A DNA stretch of 64,000 bases. Source: Flaccisagitta enflata (lineage: Eukaryota > Chaetognatha > Sagittoidea > Aphragmophora). The notes beneath the pieces were generated by a model, which saw only the letters and a program-made list of their open reading frames with translations, did no database searches and had not been told where the DNA came from. Both the position numbers and the translations under genes were made by a program. The stretch's first letter is position 1, and every line of letters starts with the position of its first letter. The stretch spans positions 31,868,001 through 31,932,000 of the forward strand of contig OZ231128.1 of assembly GCA_965153355.1 (NCBI GenBank). The letters are read 5' to 3'. Shown in pieces: positions 1-12,030 of the stretch.

Positions 1-135
1 GGGTTTGAGGTCTGAGAGGCCAAATTTGCGATCTCAGAGACCAGATTTGAGGCCTTAGGGGCCTGATGGGGGGGACAAACAAACGGACAAACGAACGAAC
101 GAACAAAAGTCCCCCTGTCCCCGCTGCCCAAAAAT
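1..135 (+). repeat. Family B element, 3' part, cut by window edge
   Basis: The window opens inside a 20-21 bp tandem array (unit GAGGCCTGAGAGGCCAGATTT with variants). It is followed by a G-run, an ACGG/ACGAAC-type microsatellite, and the family-B right end CCCCGCTGCCCAAAAA. The terminal inverted-repeat segment is shortened here (the usual GAAGGGG loop is missing). Confidence 0.7.
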
Positions 136-298
136 GAATGGATGAATGAATGGATGAATGAATGAATGGATGGAAGAATGAGTCAAAGAATGGATGAAAA
201 AATAATTGATCTAAATGAAGAATGAACGGACTGATGTATGGATTAAGTAACTCCTTGAAAATAGGGAAAAAAAAGAAAAAGAAAGAAAGAAAGAAAAA

Positions 299-334
<36 letters not shown>

Positions 335-485
335 AAAAAGAAAAAGAAAAAGAAAAAGAAAAAGAAAAAGAAAAAGAAAAAGAAAAAGAAAGAAAAATGA
401 AAAGATCATAAGAATGAAAGAGGTGAATGAATGAAAAGAATGAAGAAAGAAGAAAGAAAGAAAGAATGAAAGATACAAAGAATAA

Positions 486-557
<72 letters not shown>

Positions 558-595
558 AAAAAATAGAGAAAGAAAGAAAGAAAAGAAATAAGAAA
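136..595. repeat. GAATGGAT then GAAA microsatellite tracts
   Basis: Imperfect (GAATGGAT)n occupies about 138-240. A purine-only (GAAA)n tract with AAAAAG variants runs from about 268 to 595. Lysine/arginine-rich or FLSFFLS-type reading frames over it are composition artefacts. Confidence 0.9.
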
Positions 596-960
596 TTAGG
601 CAGCGACTTTTCGTGATTCAAAAGGAAATTTGGCCTTTGAGCTTTCGGTGTTTTTGATGCCTCGTCTTTTGGTCGGATCGGCGGCAAGACGGCTAAGAGG
701 CGCCGGCTGAAGGATGGCAGCCGCCGGTAAGAAAGCCGAAAGCGCGTTGATGTCATCCGGCGGCTGAGCGTCGATGGAAGACCGGAGGGCGGTTAGACAT
801 TGCGCCGGTTGCTTACGCGTTGATAATGTACCGGCGCGTTTGCACCGGCGGCCGATATCCGAATGCCCGGTCTCCTTTTCTTGTTTTGCATCTTTACGTG
901 TCATCAACTTGATTTGCATAAACGAGAGTCGTTCTTTCCGATTCAAACCCCCTTAACCGG
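596..960. other. GC- and CpG-rich low-copy block, unknown
   Basis: About 360 bp of non-repetitive, CpG-rich sequence (many CCGGCG and GCCGCCGG words) between two microsatellites. A 116-codon open frame runs on the minus strand (596-946) without low complexity, but I recognise no domain and see no splice signals that would make it an exon. It could be a decayed exon, a CpG-rich regulatory patch or old element DNA. Confidence 0.3.
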
Positions 961-964
961 GGCA

Positions 965-1117
<153 letters not shown>

Positions 1118-1567
1118 GCGAGGAAAACAACTATCATTTTTATCTTATTTCGATGGGAAAATGGGCTGAATGAGCATAATGCATATCTATTCAGTTACCT
1201 ATTTACAATTAAATGTTTAGGTGTAAGAAAGCTAAGGGGTAATTTCCACTTGATTATCCTCAAGACTTCTTCCCAATAATTTTAGATTGTAAGGTTTTAA
1301 ATCTAATAGAAATGAGTCGTTAATGATCAGAAATAGGATAAAATCGCTGTAAACTTAAAGAAACATGATTTTTTACGACCTATGTATCCATTTCATTAAT
1401 GTTAAATTGGAAAAGAAACGGTAAATCCTTGATGCGCAGCCCAGCGGTCGTTTCAGCCCACTGTGCGTCCGTCTGTCCGTTCGTCCTAAACATTTTTGAA
1501 TTACCGTTGTTTTAAGTTTTCAGTTTTTAGTTCAAGTTTGGGTTGTGTATATTTGGGTATGATTTTT
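1118..1567. other. AT-rich spacer, nothing recognised
   Basis: Non-repetitive AT-rich sequence without a credible gene. A short stretch around 1436-1500 (GTCCGTCTGTCCGTTCGTCC, then ACATTTTTGAATT) resembles the microsatellite part of a family-A element but lacks its ends. Confidence 0.4.
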
Positions 1568-1627
1568 TTGTCCGCGACGGAATATCATTCCGACGCGGAC
1601 TATAATTCAAGGCGGGTGGGTGTCGTC

Positions 1628-1663
<36 letters not shown>

Positions 1664-2895
1664 ACGGATTTTAAAAAATGGATAACTTTTTTATGCTTTG
1701 ACCGATTTGGTTGATATTTGGGGGGAAGTTGTACTAGGGTAAGGCGCTTTACATCCTATCCGATTTTCATGATCCGACCAACCCAACCGGCCCAACCAGC
1801 CTACCGGCCTAAAAGTGAAAAATGTGCATAACTTTGGTATTTTTCAACCAATTTGGTTGAAATTTGGTATGGAGTCTCTAAATGGAAGGACTCAACATAT
1901 GTATATGATTTATATGCATTTGAGCATGCTAACCGGCCAAACCGACCTACCACCCAACCAGCCAACCGGCCTAAAAGTGAAAAACTTGCATAACTTAGTC
2001 ATTTTTCAACTAATTTGGTTGAAACTTGGTATGGGGTCTCTAAATGGAAGAACTCAACATATGCGCACTATTTATCCTGTCAAACCAGCCTACCACCCAA
2101 CCAGCCTACCAGCCAAAAAGTGATAAATATGCATATCTTTGGCGTTTTTCAACCAATTTGGTTGAAATTTGGTATGGAGTCTCTAAATGGAAGGACTCAA
2201 CATGTGTGTGTGATTTATATGCATTTGAGCATGCTAACCGGCCAAACCGACCTACCACCCAACCAGCCAACCGGCCTAAAAGTGAAAAACTTGCATAACT
2301 TAGTCATTTTTCAACTAATTTGGTTGAAACTTGGTATGGGGTCTCTAAATGGAAGAACTCAACATATGCGCACTATTTATCCTGTCAAACCAGCCTACCA
2401 CCCAACCAGCCTACCAGCCAAAAAGTGATAAATATGCATATCTTTGGCGTTTTTCAACCAATTTGGTTGAAATTTGGTATGGAGTCTCTAAATGGAAGGA
2501 CTCAACACATATATGTGATTTTTTAATGGTTGAGCATGCTAACCGGCCAAACCAACCTACCCCCCAACCAGCTTACCGGCCTAAAAGTAAAAACTTACAT
2601 AAATTGGACATTTTTCAACCAAATTGGTTGAAATTGGAGTCTCTAAATGGAAGAACTCAACAAATGCACACTATTTATCTAAACCAGCCTACCACCCAAC
2701 CACCCTACTAGCCTAAAAGTGAAAAATGTGCATAACTTTGTCATTTTTCAACGGATTTGCATGAAACTTTGTATGGTGGCTCTAAATGTAAATACTTATA
2801 GTTTTAGCAAACTTACAGGGTTAGCGATCTTTCGGTCATAGCGATCTTACGGAATTGGTGATCTTTAACCCCCTTCCGTCGCGGACCCAGATACT
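1568..2895 (+). mobile_element. Family D element, copy 1 (head hairpin, GTC microsatellite, tandem core, tail)
   Basis: The head at 1570-1599 folds into a 14 bp hairpin (arms TCCGCG-A-CGGAAT and ATTCCG-A-CGCGGA, one A/A mismatch). A (GTC/GTT)n microsatellite follows (1621-1662), then a conserved block ending TCCGACC, a long tandem array (1795-2765), and a tail. The tail motif CCGTCGCGGAC (2876-2886) is the perfect 11 nt reverse complement of the head GTCCGCGACGG (1570-1580). Copy 2 at 27901-28660 has the same order, which defines the element. No transposase is present. The plan (subterminal inverted repeat, terminal hairpin, microsatellite, tandem core) resembles non-autonomous Helentron/DINE-1-like elements; that class is an inference. 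Confidence 0.6.
1795..2765 (+). repeat. Tandem array with about 305 bp higher-order period (core of family D)
   Basis: Units of roughly 150 bp, each with a version of ATTTTTCAACCAATTTGGTT and GGAGTCTCTAAATGGAAG, alternate as two subtypes so that near-identical sequence recurs every 305 bp (for example 2015 and 2320). Unit ends carry short CCAACCAGCC / CCGGCCAAACCGACC runs. Long frames across the array shift between units and are not genes. Confidence 0.85.
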
Positions 2896-3340
2896 GTTCA
2901 GATTTTTTGGTAGTACTTTGTCCCTCTGTTAGGGGTAGTACTGTAGTACTGTAGTACTGCCCCTGCCCTATCATCCGCCACTTTTGCCCTGTTTTGAGCT
3001 TGTTTCCGCTTCAATGTGGCGTATCCAGGGGCGGGGCGAGAAACGGTGGCCCCCCCACTAGCCCCTTTGGCTGGGCCCCTCTTAATCCCTTTTCCTACCC
3101 CCCAGCCACCCCCCCCCCCCTTGTGCTTTGCAATTCAATCAAGATGTGTTCATTTGTCCTTCGCTCAGTTGGTTGCTCTGTCTCCCTATTACTTTTCAGT
3201 CGCATGCACACAACTCTAGAACTTGCTCTGTTTGTCGGTCTGTCAGTTGGTTGGTTGGTTGGTCAGTTGGTCAGTTGGTCAGTAGGTTGGTTGGTCAGAT
3301 ACGCTTAAGAATGCTTAGCTTTCTTGACGTTTATGGATGG
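2896..3340. other. Short GTAGTACT repeat and C-rich block
   Basis: GTAGTACT-type octamers repeat at about 2911-2968. A block containing GTATCCAGGGGCGGGGC, a stretch of C runs (3047-3120) and then a GGTT/GGTC-rich microsatellite (3236-3297) follow. The C-rich part looks like the end of an old dispersed element, but I cannot delimit it. Confidence 0.35.
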
Positions 3341-3950
3341 TTTTTTGGGCAGCGGCCCCAAAGGGCCGATGTCCTGTAGGACACAGGGGTGAATTTCCAG
3401 ACGTCCGTACGTACGTCCGTACGTCCCCCCACCCAAGGCCCCTCTAAGGCCCCAAATCAGCCCTCTCAGGCCCCAAATCAGCCCTCTCAGGCCCAAAACT
3501 CAGCCCTCTCAGGTCCAAAATCAGCTCTCTCAGGTCTAAAATTAGCTCTCTCAAGCCCAAAATCAGCCCACTAAGGCCCTAAATCAGCCTTGTTAAGCCC
3601 AAAATCAACCATTTCAGGCCTAAAATCAGCCCTCTCAAACCTAAAATCTGACCACTTGGGTCTCAATTTAGCCCTCAAAATAACCCTATCAGGTCTCTAA
3701 TCTGCCCCCATCCCTGATCTCATTTGAGCCCTTGGACCCCCCAAATGAGCCCCTACATGCCTCATTACTGTGCTCCAATCAATCAGCCCTTAAATGTGCC
3801 TTCTCAGGACATCTGGAAATTCACCCCTGTGTCCTACAGGACATCGGCCCTTTGGGGCCGCTGCCCTGCTCTCACTCCACTTCTTCAGCTGATCACTCCA
3901 AGCAGGGCATCGGGTACCGCTGACCATCTGCGATCCTTGGATGACTAGTT
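3341..3950 (-). mobile_element. Family B element (complete)
   Basis: Terminal inverted repeats of about 55 bp face each other: GGGCAGCGGCCCCAAAGG...CACAGGGGTGAATTTCC at 3347-3398 and its reverse complement at 3807-3865. Between them lie an ACGT-rich microsatellite (3401-3427) and a degenerate tandem array of about 19-20 bp (CTCAGGCCCCAAATCAGCC). Beyond the right repeat is the one-sided head region, ending near GGGTACCGCTGACCATC (3910-3927). It carries no transposase. Confidence 0.75.
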
Positions 3951-4136
3951 GATTACTGCGCCTGCCCAACTGTTTGGTTAACTTTCTTTATCACTGCCCC
4001 TGCCATGTATCCGGCTTTATTTTTTTTTAATTTTCATCTAATAACCTCAAATATGATCCTTGCACACTTAAAATGAAATATTCTTATCAAGTTAATTTGA
4101 ATTTTTTTAAAAATTGTTTTCTACCTATTCAAGGGC

Positions 4137-4330
4137 CCTTTTTAGTTGCAGACACTTAACTCTATAAGAGGCTTAGTTGGTCCATTGGTCGGTCCATCGG
4201 ACCGTCCATGGACACGAGTCGAAGAGTGAGGAAACAAGTGTTTTAGATGTTTTTTTGTGCATGTGAGTGGGGGACTTGGGGTATGGATTTAGGTCAAATG
4301 CCCCTGCCCACCCGTCCACAACGATATTGT
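4137..4330 (-). mobile_element. Family A element, degraded
   Basis: Begins TTTTTAGTTGCAGACAC..AACTCTATAAGAGGC, followed by a GGTCCATC-type microsatellite and GCCCCTGCCCACCCGTCC (about 4300-4317). The AAGGCC end hairpin is missing or decayed. Confidence 0.6.
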
Positions 4331-4746
4331 GACCCGCGTCACTTGTTTACTTGAATAGGGGACAATTTAAGAGTGACTATATTTTTAAAATAGTTTGGTT
4401 ATCACAAATGAATGGGCATTATCTTGTTCCAACTGGGGCTTCTCTCTCTACTATTTTTCTTTTCTTTATAAATACTTTTTCTTTTTCTCTTCTTTCTTTT
4501 TTTTTTCTTTTTTTCTTTTTTCTTTTTTTTTCTTATTTTTTTTCTCAGGTTCTCCTCGGGCCCCCTGGGGCCCGGGGCCCCATATTGTATGGGGCTGTCC
4601 CCCCTATCCCCACCCCTGGGCGTATATGTTAGTAAAAGTGAAAGCCCAACAGGTGGAATACAGTTGTGTGCAACCGACCGACCGACCCAACTTCCCAACT
4701 AACTATTGTCACTATTGTTTACTAAATTTTTGCCCTTCTTGCCAAC
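4331..4746. other. Pyrimidine tract and GC-palindromic patch, no gene
   Basis: A T/C-rich tract fills 4438-4552. It is followed by a strongly self-complementary stretch (GGGCCCCCTGGGGCCC, 4559-4575). Nothing else is recognised. Confidence 0.4.
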
Positions 4747-4860
4747 AGCACTTTTTGGGCAGCGGCCCCAAAAGGCCGATGTCCTGTAGAACACAGGGGT
4801 GAATTTCCATACATACGTCCGTACGTCCGTCCCCCCCTGAGGCCCGAAGCCCTAGTTCAG
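4747..4860 (-). mobile_element. Family B terminus, solo fragment
   Basis: Only one end is present: TTTTTGGGCAGCGGCCCC, then GATGTCCTGTAGAACACAGG, an ACGTCCGT microsatellite, and one or two array-like units before homology is lost. Confidence 0.65.
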
Positions 4861-4918
4861 CACTTTTTTCAAATTTTTTTCACCCACGCACGCCACATTG
4901 TTCTCATGAACTTGTTAA

Positions 4919-5530
4919 CCATGGCGTCATAAATAATTGTGTGTCATGTGATTTTTCAATTTTTGTGACAATCAGAAATTTCTTTCTGCGTCTGTGGTTT
5001 ACGCATGTTCCTTCTCTATGCCCCATCAAATTCTTTTGAAAAAAGATGCAATTTGAAAAAAAAGCTTTATCTTGAGCTCATTCTCTGCTTAAATCTTTGG
5101 AAAAGGGCCCAAAATATAGATCTTTGAAAGGGCTCTAAAACTGCCATAGGTTTTTTATAATTTCAACCATATCTTAATGAACAATACAATAAAAAAAAAA
5201 CAATCACTGATTCTTTCAAAACACAGTTTTGCAAACCGACATTGAAATTTTTCGCATGGTGAAAATGATAATAAGAGTTGTCCAATTTGGATGAAATTTT
5301 AGGAGCTGTTAAAGTAAGGTATGTTGTATCACCATAGTAAATTGAATCTCAGTCGGATAAGATAAGGTATGGTTTTTAAGAGATCGTTTTCAAGTTATGA
5401 TTGCATACTCACTGTAAGGGTGAGATCTTTCAAAGAGCTTTCTGAACATCACCAATTTTCCTTAGTTTCTCTGAAATTAAGTTTTTTCAAAATAGGTTTA
5501 AAAAATCCACCATTTTTTATGACGCCAAGG
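4919..5530. mobile_element. Candidate 612 bp terminal-inverted-repeat element
   Basis: The left end CCATGGCGTCATAAA (4919) is matched by TTTATGACGCCAAGG ending at 5530 (one mismatch in 15). The flanks are TTAA on the left and TTAG on the right, so a TTAA duplication is possible but not exact. The interior holds the recurrent AAGATCTTT / CACCAATTTT module (about 5427-5460) also seen in families A2 and C. It has no coding capacity. The same CCTTGGCG end, preceded by CTAA, occurs at 24366, so the ends belong to a dispersed family. Confidence 0.45.
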
Positions 5531-5541
5531 TTAGTTAAGAC

Positions 5542-5664
5542 ATGACGAACATCAGCGCTAGTAATGGAGATGACAGTGGTGGGGGTAGAGGTAGCGGTGG
5601 TGACAGAGGCGCCGGCAGTAGTGCCGGCATAGATGAGGCGGCGGCGGCAGCAATTTCAGATTAA
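5542..5664 (+). other. 41-codon Gly/Ser/Ala-rich open frame, doubtful
   Basis: An ATG-to-TAA frame (MTNISASNGDDSGGGRGSGG at the N-terminus, five alanines near the C-terminus) sits in a GC-rich patch. The composition suggests decayed trinucleotide repeats as much as coding. No homology is recognised, and it is too short to call a gene. Confidence 0.12.
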
Positions 5665-5769
5665 TCACCCTCCGTCTCCTTTAGCTCACAACTCCTTTCA
5701 TATTCAGGCTTTTGTTCTGCTTATTTCAGCGCCAAGACACAATGGATCACATTTTTCTTTTAATTAGAC

Positions 5770-5789
5770 GGAGAGAGAGAAAGAGAGAA

Positions 5790-5872
<83 letters not shown>

Positions 5873-5923
5873 ATCCCCCTCAGCCTGTAGATATATCCCT
5901 AAATGCTCATCAATCTTTTATAT

Positions 5924-6016
<93 letters not shown>
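5770..6016. repeat. (GA)n followed by (TC)n, an inverted microsatellite pair
   Basis: (GA)n at about 5770-5868 and (TC)n at about 5930-6016 are separated by some 60 bp, so the two tracts can pair as a long hairpin. Confidence 0.95.
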
Positions 6017-6019
<3 letters not shown>

Positions 6020-7065
6020 ATCATAAATGTAGCATCACAAATGCATAGTGGTGGTTAACAAGCAATTATCAGGCCAAACCACCAAAATCAGCTACACAGT
6101 GGTAGTTATCAAGCAACGATCAAGCATATTTCACCCTGGCCACATCGACCACATCAAACCACCCAACTCAGATATATATGCGCGTTTTCGCACTTTTCAA
6201 TTGGATCAACACAGACAAACTGACCAATGGACAGACAAGGCCTCTTATAGAATAAACTCTGCAACTAAAAAGGAAACAAAAAGAACTAAAACAGTAAAAA
6301 CAACTACTTCTGCCCTGAGTGTCATTAGATTACTAGGGTTTTTTTTTCAAGAATAATATTTCGTAAAAATTAAAACAGGGTTCCTAGATACACATGATTG
6401 AAACACATTAAATTCAATCATTGTTAATTTCTTGATAATGAAAAAAGACAAATAAAGATATTCGCATCTGCACTCTACACCACGCTTTGACGGTCCATTA
6501 GTTAGTTTGTTGGTAGGTCGGTTGGTCACACCTCAATCTTTTACTTTTTTGGCATTTAAAGCTGTTTACATTAGTCCTCCAGCCCAAATACATGTTCAGC
6601 CTTTTTATCACTATCCCTGCCCACACACACGCGACTAGCCATGGTCTTGTTTACAAAAGAATTAGGCAGCTAAAAAGTTTGCTTGTCCCTGCAGTGCAGC
6701 ACTGCATCTCAATCCACCGGTATGGTCACTTCCTTCACCCTTGAATTGCATGGGACTAGGATTTCTGTGTCCAGATGTCCATATCCATACCTTTTCTCAA
6801 ATTGTTGATTTCTAAGCGACACTCTTTACATCACAAAAACAGCATTGCAGCGATCAGTTAGTCTGTTTTGATTCGTTGGTTTTGATTTGTTTGATTTTGT
6901 TTATCTGTTTGACTGTCTTTTCACCTTTCTGTTTGTCTTTCTGAGTGATATTTTGTATTTTTTGTCTGTGTTCTTGCCAATCTTTCTTTGATAGCCTCCG
7001 TCTATCTTTTTGTCTGTCAGTCCTACTTTGGTCGGGCCATTTAGTTTCCTGTCTCTCAATTTCCG
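6017..7065. other. Low-copy spacer with two decayed family-A pieces
   Basis: A family-A right end (ACAAGGCCTCTTATAG...GCAACTAAAAAGG) lies at about 6225-6272. A decayed reverse copy (GGTAGGTCGGTTGGTC ... CCCTGCCCACACACACGCGACTAG ... CTTGTTT, quoted in part) lies at about 6475-6655. The rest is AT-rich with no gene recognised. Confidence 0.4.
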
Positions 7066-7108
7066 CCAACACCAACGCCAACGCCAACGGCAATGCCAAC
7101 GCCAACGC
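7066..7108. repeat. (CCAACG)n hexanucleotide repeat
   Basis: About seven imperfect copies of CCAACG, one reading GGCAATG. Confidence 0.85.
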
Positions 7109-7267
7109 ACCTCGATAATCGGTCGTGTCTGTTTGTTGCTCAGTCGGTCTGTCCGTCACGAAAACGCTTGACGATCAACCTGGCACACCTATTGATCTAC
7201 TAGGCCATGTTTCTTACTTACGTAGTTTTTGTCGGTCTCTCTGTCACTCTTTTTGTTTGTTTGTGTA

Positions 7268-8769
<1,502 letters not shown>

Positions 8770-8794
8770 ACAGAGAGAGAGAGAGAGAGAGAGA

Positions 8795-8840
<46 letters not shown>
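8770..8840. repeat. (GA)n(CA)n microsatellite just outside the left arm
   Basis: (GA)n to about 8796, then (CA)n to about 8838. It ends about 38 bp before the outer edge of the inverted duplication. No equivalent is seen beyond the right arm's outer edge. Confidence 0.95.
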
Positions 8841-8841
<1 letters not shown>

Positions 8842-9106
8842 AAACAAAGAGACATCAACAGACAGGCAGAGAAAGAGGAGGAGGTATCTAAAGTACGAAT
8901 TTCGTACTAGAGTTAGTAGCTCAAACACTCAAGGCCGAATCGTCCTTGAGTGGATTGGAAGCTCACTGCCCTCATTTCATGATTCGACCTGGAGTGGAAT
9001 GGAAAAAAAGGTCACTCATTTGCAATCGGCCTGGAGTGGATTAGGGAAAAGAGCTTACCATTTGTTATTTGGCCAAGAGTGAAAGTAAAAAATGTTTTGC
9101 CATATG

Positions 9107-9110
<4 letters not shown>

Positions 9111-9195
<85 letters not shown>

Positions 9196-9286
9196 CTCTC
9201 TGGCTCTGCGTATCGTTTTTGTTGTGTCATGACAATCAAGTAGAAGCGTGCAGCACGAGCGGGACAATGGTCAATTGTATTACAAG

Positions 9287-9381
<95 letters not shown>
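9111..9381. repeat. Two (TC)n tracts flanking 90 bp
   Basis: (TC)n at 9111-9196 and at 9291-9381 flank a unique 90 bp core. The right arm has the same core with shorter GA tracts (52430-52480, 52521-52570) and a partly rearranged middle, so this locus is unstable between arms. Confidence 0.95.
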
Positions 9382-9383
<2 letters not shown>

Positions 9384-9666
9384 AGATGATCAAAGTTCGA
9401 CGCCATCCCCAACGTCATCGCAAATTTGATGTCAAGTTGCGCCACTAGTTGTGCCGTTGGCCTGCCGTGGCGTGTTCGAGGAAGATTACATGCCGAGAAA
9501 GACACACATCTCTGTCTGGGTGTCTGCGCTTATAAGTTTGAGCCCACTATGTGTCTGCCTGACTGCTTGTCTGCCTGTCCGTCTACCCCCCCTATTGCCC
9601 TCCATATGCAACGGAGCATGAAAGCTGCTCTAAAGTCCTGAAGCCAAAGATATCCAGACGCAAAAA

Positions 9667-9870
9667 AACAAGGCCGGATACACGGCTACCCCAGTCGCCT
9701 GCGGGTGGGCAGGAGCCATATTTGAGGTCAGTGGAGCATTTGGCCTAAAAAGTCAAGTGTGACGGACGGACGGACGGACGGACGGACGGACGGACGGATG
9801 GATGGACGGACGGATGGACCAACGGACCAACAAAGCGGGGTGAAGAGTCGCGTAGCACGGGGCTAAAAAA
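9667..9870 (+). mobile_element. Family A element
   Basis: AACAAGGCCGGATACACGGC end hairpin, GTCGCCTGCGGGTGGGCAGG, a pure (ACGG)n tract (9761-9796) with ATGG variants, then GAGTCGCGTAGCACG and the A-run. The 3' hairpin arm has decayed to GGGGCTAAAA. Confidence 0.8.
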
Positions 9871-10230
9871 AAAAATATTCTACTTATTGAATTAACCCAA
9901 TCCTAGAGACTTGAAGTCTCGATGGCAGTAAACGATTCACTTCACTTCACTTCACTATAATGGAAGCCATTCCACCAGGATATGTGTACTCATTCAGCAA
10001 AGAATGAACGCAAAACACAGAGTTAGTCCAATATTGACAATTCAAGAAAATTTGAAATCTCCTTAGAATGAAAATATGAATTCTCCTTTGCATGAACAAA
10101 TAAATGAATTCACTGTGAATAAATGAATGAATCAAAGAATCGGATATTTCTGATCCATTCATTTGATCAAAATCTGATTTCAAAAAAAGTTTTTAGATTT
10201 ATAAATGAAATTCAAGAGATTTGATTCTAT

Positions 10231-11672
10231 TTTAAACAGGTCGCCCAAGGGCAATATGTGGTCAGCGATACCCGTTGCCCTGCTTTGAGTGATTGTGAAT
10301 TGGAGTGAGGGGAAGCAGGGCAGCGGCCCCGAAGGGGACGAAGTCCTGTAGAACACAGGGGGACTTTTGTTCGTCCTACCTGAGGAAGTGGATGAGATGC
10401 TATAGAGCGCTGACTGAAGGCATTCAAGAGCCTAAACTGAGGTCTAAGAAGGCTGATATAAGGCCTCAGAATGCCAATTGGAAGCTTGAGAGGGCTGACT
10501 TAAGGCTTGAGAGAGCTGGATTAAGGCTTGAAAGGCCAGAGGACTGATTTGAGGCCTGAGAGGCTTAATCTGAGGCATGAGAGGCCAGCTTTGAGGCCTG
10601 AGAAGCCAGGTTTGAGGCCTGAGAAGCCAGATTTGAGGCCTGAACAGGTCGCCCAAGGGCAATATGTGGTCAGCGATACCCTTTGCCCTGCTTTGAGTGA
10701 TTGTGAGTTGGAGTAAGGGGAAGCAGGGCAGCGGCCCCGAAGGGGACAAAGTCCTGTAGAACACAGGGGGACTTTGGTTCGTCCTGCCTTACGTGGATGA
10801 GATGCTACATAGAGGGTCGACTGAAGGCCTTCAAGAGCTTAAATTGAGGTCTAAGAAGGCTGATGTAAGGCCTGAGAATGCCAATTGGAAGCTTTAGAGG
10901 ACTAACTTGGGGCCTAATTTGAGGCATGAAAGGACAGGTTTGAGGCATGGGAATTTCAATTTGAGGCCTGCGAGACCTAATTTGAGGTCTGAAAGGCCAG
11001 GTTTGAGGCCTGAGAGGTCGGATTTGAGGCCTGAGAGGCTGGATTTGAGGCCAGAGAGGCTGGATTTGAGGCCTGAGAGGCTGGATTTAAGGCCTAAGAG
11101 GCCAGATTTTAGACCTGAGGGGCCTGATAAGGGGGGGACGAACTAACGAACTAACGAACGGACGAACGAACAAAAGTCCCCCTGTGTTCTACAGGACTTC
11201 GTCCCCTTCGGGGCCGCTGCCCAAAAGCCAGATTTTAGGCCTGAGAGGCCAGATTTGAGGCCTGAGAGGCCAAATTTGAGGCCTGAGAGGCCAGATTTGA
11301 GGCCTGAGAGGCCAGATCTGAGGCCTAAGAGGCTGGATTTGAGGCCTGAGAGGCCAGATCTGAGGCCTGAGAGGCTGGATTTGAGGCCTGAGAGGCCAGA
11401 TTTGAGGCCTGAAAGGCTAGATCTGAGGCCTGAGAAGCCAGATCTGAGGCCTGAGAGGCCAGATTTGAGGCCTGAGAGGCCAGATTTGAGGCCTGAGAGG
11501 CCCAATCTCAGGCCTGAGAGGCTGGATTTGAGGCCTGAGAGGCTGAATTTGAGGCCTGAGGGGTCTGATGAAGGGGGGGACTAACAAACGGACGAACGGA
11601 CGGACGGACAAACAAAAGTCCCCCTGTGTTCTACAGGACTTCGTCCCCTTCGGGGCCGCTGCCCAAAAAGTA
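10231..11672 (+). mobile_element. Family B element (outer), with a second B inside it
   Basis: The head ACAGGTCGCCCAAGGGC at 10237 contains a GCCC-AA-GGGC hairpin. The terminal inverted repeat GGGCAGCGGCCCCGAAGGGG (10318) pairs with the copy ending CTGCCCAAAAA (11670). The core is a 21 bp tandem array (GAGGCCTGAGAGGCCAGATTT) that continues on both sides of the inner element at 10641-11229. An ACGG microsatellite (11590-11608) precedes the right end. Frames reading LRPERPD over and over simply translate the 21 bp unit. Confidence 0.8.
10641..11229 (+). mobile_element. Family B element (inner, nested)
   Basis: A second complete head, terminal repeat, array, GACGAACGAAC microsatellite and terminal repeat. 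The outer array stops at GAGGCCTG (10641) and resumes at GCCAGATTTTAGG (11227), so this copy inserted into an existing array. The same nest is present at 50591-51170 in the right arm, so it predates the duplication. Confidence 0.75.
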
Positions 11673-11756
11673 AAGAAAAAATAAGTGAGTAAATGAATGG
11701 AAAAATGAATGAATTTATGAGTGAATGAATGAATGAATGAATAAATGAATGAATGA

Positions 11757-11807
11757 AAAAAAGAAAGAAAGAAAGAAAGAAAGAAAAAGAAAGAAAGAAA
11801 GAAAGAA

Positions 11808-11858
<51 letters not shown>

Positions 11859-11880
11859 AAAAAAGAAAGAAAGAAAGAAA

Positions 11881-11924
<44 letters not shown>

Positions 11925-11970
11925 AGAAAGAAAGAAAAAAGAAAAAGAAAAAAGAAAAAAGAAAAAGAAA

Positions 11971-12018
<48 letters not shown>

Positions 12019-12030
12019 AAAAAAAAAGAA
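11757..12030. repeat. (GAAA)n - (GACA)n - (GAAA)n microsatellite
   Basis: GAAA repeats enclose a pure (GACA)n block at 11808-11858. The right arm has the matching TTTC/TCTG tracts at 49765-50058. Confidence 0.95.

Noticed and set aside
11255-11584. 109-codon frame of repeated LRPERPD, and similar frames at 49748-50623 and 57669-57956
   Set aside because: The 21 bp family B array is a multiple of three, so a heptapeptide frame stays open. The frame is lost at array edges and units are not conserved as codons.
10400-11600. CRISPR-like regular repeats
   Set aside because: Units are contiguous without unique spacers, diverge gradually, and lie in a eukaryotic transposable element.
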